A stretch of 64,000 bases of DNA from Cupriavidus pauculus (GTDB taxonomy: Bacteria; Pseudomonadota; Gammaproteobacteria; Burkholderiales; Burkholderiaceae). The notes under the pieces are model-generated. The model had not been told where the DNA came from, made no database searches, and saw nothing but the letters and a program-made list of their open reading frames with translations. Below are positions 46,101 to 58,786 of the stretch, in pieces (position 1 is the first letter of the stretch; each line of letters starts with the position of its first letter). The stretch covers positions 62,001 to 126,000 of the forward strand of contig NZ_PJRP01000003.1 in NCBI RefSeq assembly GCF_002858765.1, given 5' to 3'. The position numbers and the translations under genes were made by a program.

Positions 46101-46534
46101 GCGAACCGCGCCAGCCGCTGGCCTTCCGCCGGCGCAAGACATCGCCGCTGCGCGACGTGGCCGGGCTGTTGCGGTCGATCGATTACGCCGCCGCCACCGT
46201 GGGCACCGACCGGCAGGAACGTACGCACGCCGCGCTGCCGCCCGCGCAGGCCGAACGCCGTGCCGCACTGCTGGACCGCTTCCGCACCACCGCCGGCGAC
46301 GCATTCCTGAACTGCTACCAGCAGGCCATGGCGGCCGCGCCGCAGCCCTGGGCCGCCGCCGGCCAGCTGCAACCGCTGCTGGACCTGTTCCTGCTCGAAC
46401 GTGCGGCCTATGAAGTGGGCTACGAGGCAGCCAACCGCGTGGCCTGGATCGACCTGCCGGCCAGTGGCCTGGCGCGCCTGGTCCGCAAGCTGCTGGGCGA
46501 CGAGCCGCAAGGAGACGACCATGGACAGGAATGA
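43118..46534 (+). CDS. treS: Trehalose synthase-maltokinase fusion (TreS-Pep2)
   Basis: This 1138-residue protein joins two enzymes. Residues 1 to about 580 are TreS, which interconverts trehalose and maltose: [20 protein letters not shown], nucleophile D215 in [10 protein letters not shown] and acid E257 in [11 protein letters not shown]. From about 590 onward a maltokinase domain phosphorylates maltose to maltose 1-phosphate, with [10 protein letters not shown] near 973 and VDFEGEP near 991. The product feeds GlgE. The gene overlaps glgE by 4 bp and glgB by 14 bp, so supply and use of maltose 1-phosphate are coupled in translation. Confidence 0.94.
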   Translation: MKPLSERANAALLNADPLWYKDAVIYQLHIKSFYDANGDGVGDFAGLHAKLDYLVSLGVDTIWLLPFYPSPRRDDGYDIADYRNVHPDYGSLAEAKRFVSAAHARGLRVITELVINHTSDQHPWFQRARRAKPGSAARNYYVWSDNDQKYTGTRIIFCDTEKSNWSWDAEAGAYFWHRFYSHQPDLNFDNPQVLNEVLSVMRFWLDIGIDGLRLDAVPYLVEREGTSNENLPETHEVIRKIRRHLDDRYPGRMLLAEANMWPEDAQQYFGGASGGGTADTTGAASPDGGIQGDECHMSFHFPLMPRMYMAIAREDRFPITDIMRQTPEVPPNCQWAIFLRNHDELTLEMVTSSERDYLWEVYASDRRARINLGIRRRLAPLMERDRRRIELMNSLLFSMPGTPVIYYGDEIGMGDNIHLGDRDGVRTPMQWSPDRNGGFSHADPERLVLPPLQGPLYGYEAVNVEAQTRDPHSLLNWMRRMLALRRQHRAFGRGTLRFLFPGNRKILAYLREYDGEHILCVANLSRAPQAVELDLSQFNGRVPVEMLGATPFPAIGQLTYLLTLPPYGFYWFALSEDAQPPSWHVNAPEQMVDQVTLVLQNLGGRSELTDSARRVLTTEVLPNYLARRRWFASKGERIERVTVAYACPVARIGTSEEVWHCEVEVSLPGRTECYQLPVALLWDRESTDGMSQLMTGLSMARIRRGARVGVATDGFVVESYARAVVQSLRDNASVETSHGTIRYLAEPGLADAQLEDEPVQWMSAEQSNSSLAFGNTGVLKLVRRVAGGIHPEAEMTRYLTSHGYTHSAPLLGEVVRTGADGTPHTLMLLQGYILNQGDGWDWTLDYLGRSIDDALPATETDNDDEFGEAMAGYATMVGTLGRRLAELHAVLAQPAHEDAFAPVAATEAQATEWAEEALRALEEALALLEARRANATGAFARDIDTLLAARGKLPHLVARLAAAAPDSLQTRIHGDFHLGQVLIAQNDTYLVDFEGEPRQPLAFRRRKTSPLRDVAGLLRSIDYAAATVGTDRQERTHAALPPAQAERRAALLDRFRTTAGDAFLNCYQQAMAAAPQPWAAAGQLQPLLDLFLLERAAYEVGYEAANRVAWIDLPASGLARLVRKLLGDEPQGDDHGQE

Positions 46535-48794
46535 TGCCGCCATGCTCGAATCCCCCGCGCCGACACTGCCCGGGCCGGTCATCGATGCGCTGCGCGAGGC
46601 CCGTCTGGCCGATCCGTTCGGCGTACTGGGCCCGCATCGCGACGAACACGGCGCGGTGGTGCGCGCCATCGTGCCCGGCGCGGCGGCGATCCAGCTGACC
46701 GGCGCCGACGGCGAATTCCTGGCCGACATGACGCGCCTGCATGCCGATGGCGTGTTTGCCGGCCGCCTGCCCGGCTTTTCGGACCGGCAACCCACCGCCC
46801 CCGATTACCGGCTGCGCATCCGCTGGCCGGACGGCAGCGAGCAGATCGGCGCCGACCCGTATGCGTTCGGGCTGCTGCTGGGCGAACTCGACCTGCACCT
46901 GTTCAACGAAGGCCGCCACCTGGAACTGGGCAAATGCCTGGGCGCGCAATGCCTGACGATCGACGGTGAACCGGGCGTCCGGTTTGCCGTATGGGCACCG
47001 AATGCGCGGCGCGTGTCCGTGATTGGCGAATTCAACGGCTGGAACCCGGCGCGGCACCCCATGCGGTTGCGGCACGGCTCAGGCGTCTGGGAACTGTTCG
47101 TGCCGCAGGGCATGGGCGTGAGGCCGGGCAGCCGCTACAAGTACGACATGACCGGCCCGCAGGGCGAAGCACTGCCCGACAAGGCAGACCCGGTGGCGCA
47201 GGCCACCGAACTGCCGCCGGCCACGGCATCGGTGGTGGCGTGCGCGGGGCATGCCGCCCCGCCGTTCGGCTGGAACGATGCCGCATGGATGGCGCAGCGC
47301 GCCAGCACCGATCCCTATGCCGCGCCGATGTCGGTCTACGAGCTGCACGTGCTGTCCTGGCAGCGCGCGGCCAACGACAGCGGCCGGGGCTGGGACATCC
47401 TGGCCGAACGGCTGGTGCCCTATATTCGCGACCTCGGCTTCACGCATATCGAACTGCTGCCCATCACCGAACACCCGTTCGGCGGATCGTGGGGCTACCA
47501 GCCGCTGTCGCTGTTTGCCCCCACGGCGCGCCTGGGCTCGCCCGAGCAGTTCGCAACGTTCGTCGATCGCTGCCACCAGGCCGGCATCGGCGTGATCCTG
47601 GACTGGGTGCCGGCGCACTTTCCGACCGACCCGCACGGGCTGGCGATGTTCGACGGCACCGCGCTGTACGAACACCAGGACCCGCGCGAAGGCTATCACC
47701 AGGACTGGAACACGCTCATCTACAACCTGGGCCGCAACGAGGTGCGCGGCTTCCTGCTGGCCAACGCCGTCCACTGGCTCGAACACTTCCACGTCGACGC
47801 GCTGCGCGTGGACGCGGTGGCGTCGATGCTCTATCGCGACTACAGCCGCGAAGCGGGCCAGTGGGTGCCAAACCGCTTTGGCGGCCGCGAGAACCTGGAA
47901 TCCGTGGCGTTCCTGCGCGAGATGAACACCGTGGTGCACGAACGCTGCCCTGGCGCGCTGACCATCGCCGAGGAATCCACGGCATGGCCCGGCGTCACGG
48001 CCAGCGTGGAATCGGGCGGACTGGGCTTCAGCTTCAAGTGGAACATGGGCTGGATGCACGACACGCTGCGCTACCTGGGCCACGCGCCCATCCATCGCCC
48101 CTGGCACCACGGCGACATGACGTTCGGCATGGTCTACGCGTGGTCGGAGGCGTTCGTGCTGCCGCTGTCGCACGACGAAGTGGTGCATGGCAAGGGATCG
48201 ATGATCGGCAAGGCGCCGGGCGACGACTGGCAGCGCTTTGCCAACCTGCGCGCGTACTACGGCTTCATGTGGACGCATCCCGGCAAGAAGCTGCTGTTCA
48301 TGGGCGGCGAGTTCGCGCAATGGCGCGAATGGAACCACGACGACGAACTGGACTGGGGGCTGCTCGACCAGCCCGCGCATCGGGGCGTGCATTCGCTGGT
48401 GCGCGACCTGAACCGGCTGTACCGCGACCTGCCGGCGCTGCACGCGATGGATCACCGTCCCGAGGGCTTCCAGTGGATCGTGGGCGACGACCACCAGAAC
48501 AGCGTGTTTGCGTACCTGCGGCGCGCCGGGCCCGACAGCGAAGACGTGGTGCTGGCCGTCGTCAACATGACGCCGGTGCCGCGCCACGGCTATCGCCTGG
48601 GCGTGCCGTTCGCCGGAACATGGGAGGAATGCCTGAATACGGATGCCGAAATCTACGGCGGCAGCAATCTGGGCAACGGCGGGCGCGTGCAGGCCGACGC
48701 GACGCCGTCGCACGGCCAGCCCGCGTCGTTCTCGCTGACGCTGCCGCCACTTGCCACGCTGATCCTGCGGTACGCACCGGAGCCTGCTGCCTGA
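46521..48794 (+). CDS. glgB: 1,4-alpha-glucan branching enzyme
   Basis: This 757-residue GH13 enzyme cuts alpha-1,4 chains and rejoins them as alpha-1,6 branches. Order: an N1 domain ([14 protein letters not shown]), a CBM48 domain ([20 protein letters not shown]), the barrel with [10 protein letters not shown], nucleophile D431 in [17 protein letters not shown] and acid E484 in [12 protein letters not shown], then the C-terminal beta domain. The ATG follows AAGGAGACGACC and lies inside the end of treS, overlapping by 14 bp. It branches the chains made by GlgE and GlgA. Confidence 0.96.
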   Translation: MDRNDAAMLESPAPTLPGPVIDALREARLADPFGVLGPHRDEHGAVVRAIVPGAAAIQLTGADGEFLADMTRLHADGVFAGRLPGFSDRQPTAPDYRLRIRWPDGSEQIGADPYAFGLLLGELDLHLFNEGRHLELGKCLGAQCLTIDGEPGVRFAVWAPNARRVSVIGEFNGWNPARHPMRLRHGSGVWELFVPQGMGVRPGSRYKYDMTGPQGEALPDKADPVAQATELPPATASVVACAGHAAPPFGWNDAAWMAQRASTDPYAAPMSVYELHVLSWQRAANDSGRGWDILAERLVPYIRDLGFTHIELLPITEHPFGGSWGYQPLSLFAPTARLGSPEQFATFVDRCHQAGIGVILDWVPAHFPTDPHGLAMFDGTALYEHQDPREGYHQDWNTLIYNLGRNEVRGFLLANAVHWLEHFHVDALRVDAVASMLYRDYSREAGQWVPNRFGGRENLESVAFLREMNTVVHERCPGALTIAEESTAWPGVTASVESGGLGFSFKWNMGWMHDTLRYLGHAPIHRPWHHGDMTFGMVYAWSEAFVLPLSHDEVVHGKGSMIGKAPGDDWQRFANLRAYYGFMWTHPGKKLLFMGGEFAQWREWNHDDELDWGLLDQPAHRGVHSLVRDLNRLYRDLPALHAMDHRPEGFQWIVGDDHQNSVFAYLRRAGPDSEDVVLAVVNMTPVPRHGYRLGVPFAGTWEECLNTDAEIYGGSNLGNGGRVQADATPSHGQPASFSLTLPPLATLILRYAPEPAA

Positions 48795-48870
48795 CACCCG
48801 GAAGTCCCGACACTGCCAGCAGGACGAGCCATCACCACACACATAACCAGAACAACGAGGAGCTTCACGC

Positions 48871-51014
<2,144 letters not shown>

Positions 51015-51018
<4 letters not shown>

Positions 51019-53339
51019 GCGAAGACGACCCGCTCCATCTGCTGGCCGAGCGCGCCGGGCTGCAAGTGCGCTGGCGCGACGCATGGAACCAGCCACAGAC
51101 GCTCTCGCCAGATGCGCTGCGCACGGTGCTGACGGCGCTGGACCTGCCCTGCGGCACGTCCGGCGAGTGCGAAGCATCGCGCGCCCGGCTCGCCGCCGAC
51201 GATGGCGCCCATGCGTTACCGCCGCTGATTACCGCAGACCAGGGCCGGCCCGTGGTGGTGCCATGGGCGCACACCCTGCCGGAGCGGCCTTATCGCCTGG
51301 AATGCGAGGACGGCACGATGATCGAAGGCATCGCCCGGCGCACCGGCGACGGCACGCTGGAGATGGCCCCGGTGTCGCAGTGGGGCTACCACCATCTGTT
51401 GCTGGGCGATGTGGAGACCACCCTCGCAGTGGCGCCGCCGCGCTGCTTCAGCGTGGCCGATGCGCTGGCGGCGTCGCCGCGCACGGTGCTCGCCAGCAAG
51501 CCTTGGGGGCTGTCCGTGCAACTGTACGGGCTGCGGCGCGGCACCGATGGCGGGCCAGGCGGTCTGGGCGACCTGACCACGCTGGCGCTGATGGCGGAGG
51601 CGGCAGCAGGCGCCGGCGCCGATGCCATCGCGATCAATCCGCTGCACGCGGGGTTTCCGGCGCTGCCCGAGCGTTTCAGCCCCTACTCGCCGTCCAGCCG
51701 CATCTTCTTCAACCCGCTCTACGCGGACCCGGCGCGTGTGTTTGGCCAGGCCGCCGTGGACCACGCAGTGGCCGCGCTGGGCATTGGCGCGGCGCTGGCC
51801 GAAGCCGAGCGCCGCACCGAGATCGACTGGCCGGCCATCGCCAATGTACGGCTGCGACTGCTGCACTGGCTCTGGCAGCATCACGACACCCTGCTGCCCG
51901 CCGCGCAGCAACAGGCATTTGCCACCTTCCGCGCACGCGGCGGCAAGGCCCTGCTGGCCCACGCGACATTTGAAGCCATTCAGGCGGAGCGATTGGCCGC
52001 CGCCACTGGCGATGACGCCATCCGCGATGCGGCCGACTGGCGACGCTGGCCCGCCACGCTGCGCAGCCCCGAGGGTGCGGCGGCCATGGCCATGGCCACG
52101 ACGGCCGCCGATGCCGTCGGTTATCACGCCTTCCTGCAATGGCTTGCAGCCGACGGGCTGGCAGACGCCCAGCAGCGGGCCCGCGCGGCCGGCATGGCGA
52201 TTGGCGTGATCGCCGACCTTGCTGTCGGCACCGACCCCGGCGGCAGCCACGCGTGGACGCGCCAGGCCGAGATCCTGAACGGCTTCCACGCCGGCGCGCC
52301 GCCGGACCTGTACAACCCGCTGGGGCAGGACTGGGGCGTGGCCGTGTTCTCGCCGCGCGGCCTGCGCCGCAACGGCTATGCCGCCTTTGTCGAGATGCTG
52401 CGGGCCAACCTGGCCCATGCCGGCGGCCTGCGCATCGACCACGTGCTGGGTCTGGCGCGCATGTGGCTGGTGCCTGAAGGGGCGCCGGCCAGCGCGGGTG
52501 CCTACCTGACCTATCCGCTCGACGACCTGCTGCGCCTGGTGGCCATCGAATCGTGGCGGCACCGCGCAATCATCATCGGCGAAAACCTGGGCACGGTGCC
52601 GGAGACGCTCGATACCGCACTGGCAGCGCGTGGCGTACTGGGCATCGACGTGCTGTGGTTCGTGCGCGAAGCCGAGGACAAGGCCGGGGCCGGGGCCGAG
52701 GACGACAAAGGCGTCGACGCCAGGGCCGACGCCCTGCCCGACGTCCCGCCCTCGCCACCCGCCCAGGCACCCAGCGAAAGCCCGGTCGCCGCCGAGCCCA
52801 TCAGCGCCGCGTTCTTGCCGCCCGAGCGCTGGCCCGCGCTGGCCGTGGCCACCACGACCACGCACGACCTGCCGACGATCGCGGGCTGGTGGGCGGGCCG
52901 CGACATTGCCTGGCGCGCGCGGCTGCACCAACTGGCCGCCGACGAGACCGAGGCCGGGCTGATGGCGCTGCGCGCCGCCGAACGCAGCGCGCTGTGGCAA
53001 GCCATGCGTGACGGCGGCGTGGCGCACGGCGCCGAACCCTCGGCCGAGGCCGAGGCCGCGCCCGTCGAAACCGTGTTGCGCTGGCTGCATCGCGCGCCCT
53101 GCCCGTTGCGGCTGGTGCCGGTGGAAGACCTGCTGGCGCTGCGTGAGCAGCCGAACCTGCCGGGTACGGTATCCGGCCATCCAAACTGGCAGCGGCGGCT
53201 GGATGCCGATCCGCGCGACCTGTTCACGCGTCCGGAAGTGGCGCGGCGGGTGACGGCCCTGCGCGACGGGGACGAAGGGGATGACCGTGACGATGCGGAC
53301 GATGGGAACGATCGGGCCGGCGGAGATCGCGATGCGTGA
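51015..53339 (+). CDS. malQ: 4-alpha-glucanotransferase (amylomaltase) with acidic tail
   Basis: This 774-residue GH77 enzyme transfers alpha-1,4 glucan segments between oligosaccharides. It carries WGLSVQLYGLRRG, PLHAGFPALPERFSPYSPSS, nucleophile Asp in GGLRIDHVLGLARMWLVPEG and acid Glu in IIGENLGTVPETL. It is longer than usual through a Pro/Ala/Glu-rich insert near residues 555-595 and a C-terminal Asp/Gly/Asn-rich tail (DEGDDRDDADDGNDRAGG). It is the last gene of the glgE operon; its stop lies 4 bp from the stop of the convergent hybrid kinase. Confidence 0.93.
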
Positions 53340-53343
53340 CGCC

Positions 53344-55353
53344 TCAGGAAGCGTGCAGATCGGCCAGCGCCCGGCAGAGCGCCTCGACGGTCAGCGGCTT
53401 GACCAGGTGCGCGTCGAAGCCGGCGGCCTCGGTACGCCGCCGGTCGTCGGGCGAACTCCGGCCGGTCAGCGCGAAGACACGCAGTCCCAGGCCGGTCTGG
53501 CGCAGCGCATCCAGTACCTCGTAGCCGCTCATGTCCGGCATCTCCAGGTCCAGCAGCACCACATCGGGCGCGAAGCTGCGCACCGCTTCCACGGCGCGCA
53601 TGCCGGTGTAGACCGGCTGGGCGTGATGCCCGAGCACGGTCAGCAACTCGGCCATGCTGTCGGCCGAATCGGCACTGTCATCGACAATCAGGATGCGCTG
53701 GCCCGCGCACTGCGCCGTGCCCGGGCGCGGCACGCTGGCGCCGTCCATCTGCACCTCGGGCAGCATGACCGTGAACGTGCTGCCGTGGCCCTCGCCCGCG
53801 CTGCTGGCCTGGATGGCGCCGCCGTGCGCCTCGATCACGGCCCGCGCCAGGGCCAGGCCGATGCCCAGCCCGGAGCGCGCGGTTTCGTCGCCTTCCTGCG
53901 CGAACAGGTTGAAGATGCGGTCCAGCGCCTCCGGCACGATACCGCGCCCCGTATCGCTGATCGTGGTCACCACGTTGCCGGCGTCCGCGCGCACGCGTAC
54001 CGTCACCGTGCCGCCGCGCTGCGTGTACTTGGTGGCGTTGCTGAGCAGGTTCGACAGCACCTGCTCCAGCCGTGCGGCATCGCCATTGACGAAGACGGGA
54101 TCGGCTGGCAGCACCACCTCGAACTTCTGGCTGGCACCGTCCAGCGCGGGCCGCATTGCCTCGATGGCGGTGGCGACCACCTCGTTGTAGAGGATGGGCA
54201 CCGGCTGCACCTTGAGCTTGCCCGATGTCACGCGACCCACATCCATCAGGTCGGTCACCAGTCGCGTCAGCAACTGCAGTTGCCGGCCGATGATTTCGGC
54301 GCAATGGCGGATGCGGGTGTCGGCCACCGGTGTCAGCCGGATCACGTCCACGGCATTGCGGATCGGGGCCAGCGGATTGCGCAGCTCATGGGCCAGGATG
54401 GCCAGGAACGACTGCACGCGTCGCCCCGCGTCTTCCAGATCGGCCAGGCGAGCCGCGTCGGTGAGATCGCGCGCGGTCCACAGCACGCCCGATACGCCCT
54501 GGTCGGCATTGCGCAGCAGCGCCTGGCGGACATGGCACCGCACCAGCGTGCCGTCATGACGCTGCAGGCGTTGCTCGCCGGACCACGCGCCGCTGGCCCG
54601 CACGGCCTCGAGCAAGCCGGGGGCGCTGGCCGGCGGGTTGCCGGAGGCCCCATCGGACGCCGTGGCCGGCGCCATGTCCGGCGCCATATCGGCCCGGGGA
54701 GGCCGGGGAGGCCGGGGATACAGCAGCGACAGCGACTGCCCTACCGCTTCCGGCGCCGTGTAGCCGAACAGCGCCTGGGCGCCGGCGTTCCAGCTTCGGA
54801 TCTGCCCTTCGGGGCCAAGCTCGCAGATGGCACTGTCATCGATCGTGTCGAGCAGGTCGTGCCAGCGCGCCTCGACCACCCTGACATGCTCTTCGGCGGC
54901 GTACTGGATCGTGATGTCGCGGTAGACCACGGCAAAGCCGTCGGGCCCGACACTGCGGTCACTCGGCCGGCGACTGTCCTGGTCACCATCCGGCCCGGCC
55001 AGCGCCACGATCACCACGCTGGCATAGAACACGCTGGCGTCGCGGCGCATGCGCCACCCCTTGTCCTCGGCCCGTCCGTGCGCCCGGGCCGTCGTCAGCA
55101 ACTGTTCGGCGGTGGCGGCCCCGTCGCCTGGAAAGGCGGGATCGGCGGGATCGGCGGGGTCGGTCGGATTGGCGGGATCGGCGGGATGAAAGCGCGACAG
55201 CGGCGAACCGATCACCTCGTCGGCGGTGAACAGCAGTACACGCCGCGCGGCCTCGGTCCACGCACTGACACGGCCATCCCTCGACAGCACGAAGATCGCG
55301 GTGTCATCGACGGCATCGAGCGCATCAAGCAATGCGGCACCCGGCAGGGTCAT
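53344..55353 (-). CDS. Hybrid sensor histidine kinase with two PAS domains and a receiver
   Basis: This 669-residue cytoplasmic kinase has two PAS-like domains (around VDDTAIFVLSRDGRVSAWTE and IDDSAICELGPEGQIRSWNA), HisKA with the H-box ILAHELRNPLAPIRNAVD, and an ATPase domain (N-box LSNLLSNATKY, G-boxes ISDTGRGIVPEA and GLGIGLALARAV). A C-terminal receiver follows (DDSADSADSM, phospho-acceptor in VLLDLEMPDMSG). No membrane segment is visible. In-frame DNA repeats encode PADPANPTDPADPADP in PAS1. The start at 55353 follows AAAGGAG. It separates the two glycogen gene blocks and may sense cell energy or redox state. Confidence 0.92.
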   Translation of the reverse strand: MTLPGAALLDALDAVDDTAIFVLSRDGRVSAWTEAARRVLLFTADEVIGSPLSRFHPADPANPTDPADPADPAFPGDGAATAEQLLTTARAHGRAEDKGWRMRRDASVFYASVVIVALAGPDGDQDSRRPSDRSVGPDGFAVVYRDITIQYAAEEHVRVVEARWHDLLDTIDDSAICELGPEGQIRSWNAGAQALFGYTAPEAVGQSLSLLYPRPPRPPRADMAPDMAPATASDGASGNPPASAPGLLEAVRASGAWSGEQRLQRHDGTLVRCHVRQALLRNADQGVSGVLWTARDLTDAARLADLEDAGRRVQSFLAILAHELRNPLAPIRNAVDVIRLTPVADTRIRHCAEIIGRQLQLLTRLVTDLMDVGRVTSGKLKVQPVPILYNEVVATAIEAMRPALDGASQKFEVVLPADPVFVNGDAARLEQVLSNLLSNATKYTQRGGTVTVRVRADAGNVVTTISDTGRGIVPEALDRIFNLFAQEGDETARSGLGIGLALARAVIEAHGGAIQASSAGEGHGSTFTVMLPEVQMDGASVPRPGTAQCAGQRILIVDDSADSADSMAELLTVLGHHAQPVYTGMRAVEAVRSFAPDVVLLDLEMPDMSGYEVLDALRQTGLGLRVFALTGRSSPDDRRRTEAAGFDAHLVKPLTVEALCRALADLHAS

Positions 55354-55548
55354 GGCTACGCTCCTTTCTGTCTTGTTGCAGCCGCCGTTCTTGGAGGCGG
55401 TCAACGCATCCGGCGCTCCGTCCCGGCGGCCCGGGACGTGTGCGTCGTTTCCCACATCGTTTGCATCATGGGCACGGGCTGTCGCGCCACGTCCGGTACA
55501 TGCCAGCGCAGTGCGGTTTGCAAAAACTACAACGGGATGCCGAAAGCG

Positions 55549-55710
55549 CTAGCCGTGTTCGCGCGCGGTCTTGCTGACCGATGGCGGCGGCGGATGCTTG
55601 TCCGGCAGGTTGCGGGCGGGCTGGTCCCCTTTTTCCTTGTTGTGATCGGGGCTCTGGTCGGGCCGACGGTCCGGCCGGCGCACGGGGTCATGCGGGATGT
55701 GGGTAGCCAT
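55549..55710 (-). CDS. Small hydrophilic ORF, 53 residues
   Basis: This leftward frame encodes MATHIPHDPVRRPDRRPDQS followed by a Pro/Lys-rich part and SKTAREHG. It is charged, repetitive (RRPD twice) and likely disordered. It resembles the small stress-locus proteins further left only in character, not in sequence. No strong ribosome site is present. A possible -24/-12 element lies 66-81 bp upstream in the right direction. It fills part of the 516-bp gap between the hybrid kinase and glgP. Real but minor, or spurious. Confidence 0.45.
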   Translation of the reverse strand: MATHIPHDPVRRPDRRPDQSPDHNKEKGDQPARNLPDKHPPPPSVSKTAREHG

Positions 55711-55737
55711 GGCGCGTCTCGCAGTGGTTTGCAGGAT

Positions 55738-55753
55738 GGGAAGGCCCCTTGCG
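55738..55753 (+). promoter_or_regulatory. Possible sigma-54 promoter for glgP
   Basis: GGGAAGGCCCCTTGCG has a full TTGC and exact GG-N10-GC spacing but only a partial -24 half (GGAAGG). It lies 117-132 bp before the glgP ATG, so the leader would be about 105 bases. Context supports it more than sequence does. Confidence 0.45.
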
Positions 55754-55775
55754 CTGCAGTTTTCATACCAGCACC

Positions 55776-55791
55776 GGCAACAGTGCTTCCC
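55776..55791 (-). promoter_or_regulatory. Possible sigma-54 promoter for the 53-residue ORF
   Basis: The minus strand reads GGGAAGCACTGTTGCC, with GG-N10-GC spacing and TTGC but a weak -24 half. The predicted leader to the ATG at 55710 is about 54 bases. It faces the glgP candidate promoter. Confidence 0.35.
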
Positions 55792-55869
55792 CGGTGCCGC
55801 CTGATTTCTTTTCTAGCCTGAAACCATCAAGAAGTCTCCCTCCATGTTGATCTGCCCAGGAGTCAAGTG

Positions 55870-58485
55870 ATGACCGATGCATCCCGGCTGCGGCCGGCCC
55901 CAGCCGATGCAACCCGCGGCACCCAGACCGCCGCGACTGCCGTGCCCGAGAGCGCGGACGACACGCGCACCGCGATGTCCAGCGCCACCATCCGGCGCGC
56001 CTTCCTGGATCACGTGTTCTACACCCAGGGCAAGCTGCCCGGCCATGCCAGCGGCAACGATCTCTACCAGGCGCTGGCGCACACGGTGCGCGACCGGCTG
56101 GTGCAGCGCTGGATCAGCACCGCCGAGACCTACCAGACGCAGCCGTCGCGCACGGTGGCCTACCTGTCGGCCGAATTCCTGATGGGGCCGCACCTGGGCA
56201 ACAACCTCGTCAACCTGGGCATCGTCGACGAGGTGCGCGCGGCCATGACCACGCTGGACCTGGATCTGGACGACATCCTCTCGCACGAGGAAGAACCGGG
56301 GCTGGGCAACGGCGGCCTGGGCCGGCTGGCCGCCTGCTTCATGGATTCGCTGGCGACGCTGGAAATTCCCGCGCTGGGCTACGGCATCCGCTACGAGTAC
56401 GGCATCTTCCACCAGAACATCATCGACGGGCAGCAGGTGGAAACCACCGATACCTGGCTGCGCCATGGCAACCCGTGGGAGATCCAGCGATCCGAATGGG
56501 CCGTACAGGTGCGGCTGGGCGGCCACACCGAGCACTACACCGACGACCGCGGCCGCTACCGCGTGCGCTGGGTACCCGACAAGACCGTGGTGGGCGTGCC
56601 GTTCGATTCACCGATCCTGGGCTACCGGGTCAACACGGTGAACACGCTGCGCCTGTGGCGCGCCGAGGCCACCGAGGCGTTCGACTTCCACACCTTCAAC
56701 CGGGGCGACTACCTGGGCGCGGTCAGCAAGAAGGTGACGTCGGAGAACCTGACCAAGGTGCTGTACCCGAACGACGAAACGCAGCAGGGCAAGGAACTGC
56801 GGCTGGAGCAGCAGTACTTCTTCGTGGCCTGCTCGCTGCAGGACATGCTGCGGCTGCTGGCCTCGCACGGCATACCGGTGTCCCGCTTCCACGAGAAGTT
56901 CGCCGTGCAACTCAACGACACCCACCCCGCCGTGGGCATCGCCGAACTGATGCGGCTGCTGGTGGACGACCACGGCCTGGGCTGGGACGATGCCTGGCAC
57001 ATCACCCGCAACGCCTTTGCCTACACGAACCACACGCTGCTGCCCGAGGCACTGGAACAGTGGCCGCTGGAACTGTTCAAGCGCGTGCTGCCGCGCCACC
57101 TGGAGATCATCTACGAGATCAACGCACGGTTTCTGGACGAGGTGCGCATCCGCTTCTACGGCGACGAATCGCGGCTGGCGCGGCTGTCGCTGGTCAACGA
57201 GCAAGGCGGACGCTTCGTGCGCATGGCGGGGCTGGCCTGCGTGGGCAGCCACGCCATCAACGGCGTGGCCGACCTGCACTCGCGCCTGATGCGCGAGGAC
57301 GTGCTGCAGGATTTCTACGCCATGTGGCCCGACAAGTTCACCAGCATCACCAACGGCGTCACGCCCCGGCGCTGGCTGGCGCTTTCCAATCCGCGCCTGA
57401 CCCGACTGGTCAGCGACGCCATTGGCGATGGCTGGATCAAGGACCTGAGCCAGTTGCAGGCGCTGGAGCCATACGCCGACGATGCCGGCTTTCGTGCCCA
57501 GTGGCAGGCCGTGCGCCGCGACAACAAGCGCGACCTGGCGCAGCTGATCCGCGATACCACCGGCGTGACGGTGGACCCATCGTCGATGTTCGACGTGATG
57601 GTCAAGCGTATCCACGAGTACAAGCGCCAGCACCTGGCCGTGCTGCACATCATCGCGCTCTACCACCAGATCAAGTCCGATTCGCGCGCCGACATCCCGC
57701 CGCGCACGTTCCTGTTCGCGGGCAAGGCCGCGCCGGGCTACCACTACGCCAAGCTGATGATCCGCTTCGTCACGTCGGTGGCGGAGGTGATCAACCGCGA
57801 CCCGCACGTGCGCGACCGGCTCAAGGTGGTCTTCCTGCCGAACTTCAACGTGACCTATGGCCAGAAGATCTACCCGGCGGCGGACCTGTCCGAGCAGATA
57901 TCGCTGGCGGGCAAGGAGGCCTCCGGCACCGGCAACATGAAGTTCGCCATGAACGGCGCCATCACCATCGGCACCATGGACGGCGCCAATATCGAACTGC
58001 GCGACGCCATCGGCGCGGACAACTTCTTCCCGTTCGGGCTCAATGCGTCAGAGGTCTATGCGCTGCGGGCGGCCGGCTACCATCCGTCCACCTACTACGA
58101 ATCGAGCCCCGAACTGCGCGCGGTGGTGGACCTGATCCAGCACGGCTTCTTCTCGAAGGGCGACGCGGCCGTGTTCCGCCCCTTGTTCGACGGGCTGCTG
58201 CTGCACGACCCGTACATGCTGATGGCCGATTTCGCGTCGTACCTGCAGTGCCAGCGCGATGTGTCGGCCGCCTATGCCGACCCGGCACGCTGGCAGCGCA
58301 TGTCGGTCCTGTCGACCGCGCGGTCGGGCCGGTTCTCGTCGGACCGGGCCATCCGCGAGTACTGCGAGCGCGTCTGGCATGTCGACCCGGTGCCCGTGTG
58401 CCTGCTGCGGCGGTCCAGCGGCCAGGTCCAGGGGCCGCGCCGCGCCGGCGACGCCATCGGCAGCTTCAGCGAGCGCTGCCAATAG
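55870..58485 (+). CDS. glgP: Glycogen/starch phosphorylase
   Basis: This 871-residue GT35 enzyme releases glucose 1-phosphate from glycogen ends. Landmarks include TVAYLSAEFLMGPHLGNNLV, EEPGLGNGGLGRLAACFMDS, the NDTHPAVGIAELMR loop, VKRIHEYKRQ and the pyridoxal-phosphate lysine in EASGTGNMKFAMNGA. A 35-residue Ala/Thr-rich leader precedes the conserved part. I chose the ATG at 55870 because AGGAG ends 7 bases upstream; a GTG one codon earlier is too close. It starts the second, rightward block of glucan genes, separate from the glgE operon. Confidence 0.95.
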   Translation: MTDASRLRPAPADATRGTQTAATAVPESADDTRTAMSSATIRRAFLDHVFYTQGKLPGHASGNDLYQALAHTVRDRLVQRWISTAETYQTQPSRTVAYLSAEFLMGPHLGNNLVNLGIVDEVRAAMTTLDLDLDDILSHEEEPGLGNGGLGRLAACFMDSLATLEIPALGYGIRYEYGIFHQNIIDGQQVETTDTWLRHGNPWEIQRSEWAVQVRLGGHTEHYTDDRGRYRVRWVPDKTVVGVPFDSPILGYRVNTVNTLRLWRAEATEAFDFHTFNRGDYLGAVSKKVTSENLTKVLYPNDETQQGKELRLEQQYFFVACSLQDMLRLLASHGIPVSRFHEKFAVQLNDTHPAVGIAELMRLLVDDHGLGWDDAWHITRNAFAYTNHTLLPEALEQWPLELFKRVLPRHLEIIYEINARFLDEVRIRFYGDESRLARLSLVNEQGGRFVRMAGLACVGSHAINGVADLHSRLMREDVLQDFYAMWPDKFTSITNGVTPRRWLALSNPRLTRLVSDAIGDGWIKDLSQLQALEPYADDAGFRAQWQAVRRDNKRDLAQLIRDTTGVTVDPSSMFDVMVKRIHEYKRQHLAVLHIIALYHQIKSDSRADIPPRTFLFAGKAAPGYHYAKLMIRFVTSVAEVINRDPHVRDRLKVVFLPNFNVTYGQKIYPAADLSEQISLAGKEASGTGNMKFAMNGAITIGTMDGANIELRDAIGADNFFPFGLNASEVYALRAAGYHPSTYYESSPELRAVVDLIQHGFFSKGDAAVFRPLFDGLLLHDPYMLMADFASYLQCQRDVSAAYADPARWQRMSVLSTARSGRFSSDRAIREYCERVWHVDPVPVCLLRRSSGQVQGPRRAGDAIGSFSERCQ

Positions 58486-58786
58486 CCCCGGCAGTAGCGC
58501 TGTCATCACATGCCCGGCGGGCCGACGCCATCGATTGCAGATTGGTGGATGGCCGGCCCGCCCGCGGCAGTTTCTACAACGGCGGCGGCACCTTATACAT
58601 CGGCGTTGCTCGCGCGCGGCCCCGCCATGGCAGCGGCCTCAGGCGTCACGCGGCACGCCGGCCGCCGGCCGGGCTGGCACAAAGTTCGCATTGCAATGCT
58701 TCTGCGTCCGGCGGCGCCCTGTGTGCGGCGCCGCACGGACCGTCCAGTACATCCCAGCAGAACGGCAAACCAGCGGGAGTCTCTCC
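58486..58786. other. Upstream region of glgA
   Basis: This 301-bp gap holds a strong -24/-12 promoter (58675-58690) and the ribosome site for glgA. CTACAACGG at 58574-58582 also occurs at 55527-55535 upstream of glgP; this may be chance. No gene is supported. Confidence 0.45.
58675..58690 (+). promoter_or_regulatory. Sigma-54 (-24/-12) promoter for glgA-treZ-treY
   Basis: TGGCACAAAGTTCGCA matches TGGCACG-N4-TTGCA at all but two positions and keeps GG-N10-GC. The predicted start near 58702 leaves a leader of about 85 bases to the TTG start of glgA. Confidence 0.75.

Noticed and set aside
43268-46795. Very long open frame on the minus strand opposite treS and glgB
   Set aside because: GC-rich genes with strong third-position bias leave long antisense frames. 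Its product is His/Arg/Gln-rich with no family motif, while the plus strand encodes clear enzymes.
55405-55420. CGGAGCGCCGGATGCG upstream of the hybrid kinase as a sigma-54 promoter
   Set aside because: Both halves are weak, and nothing beyond position supports it.
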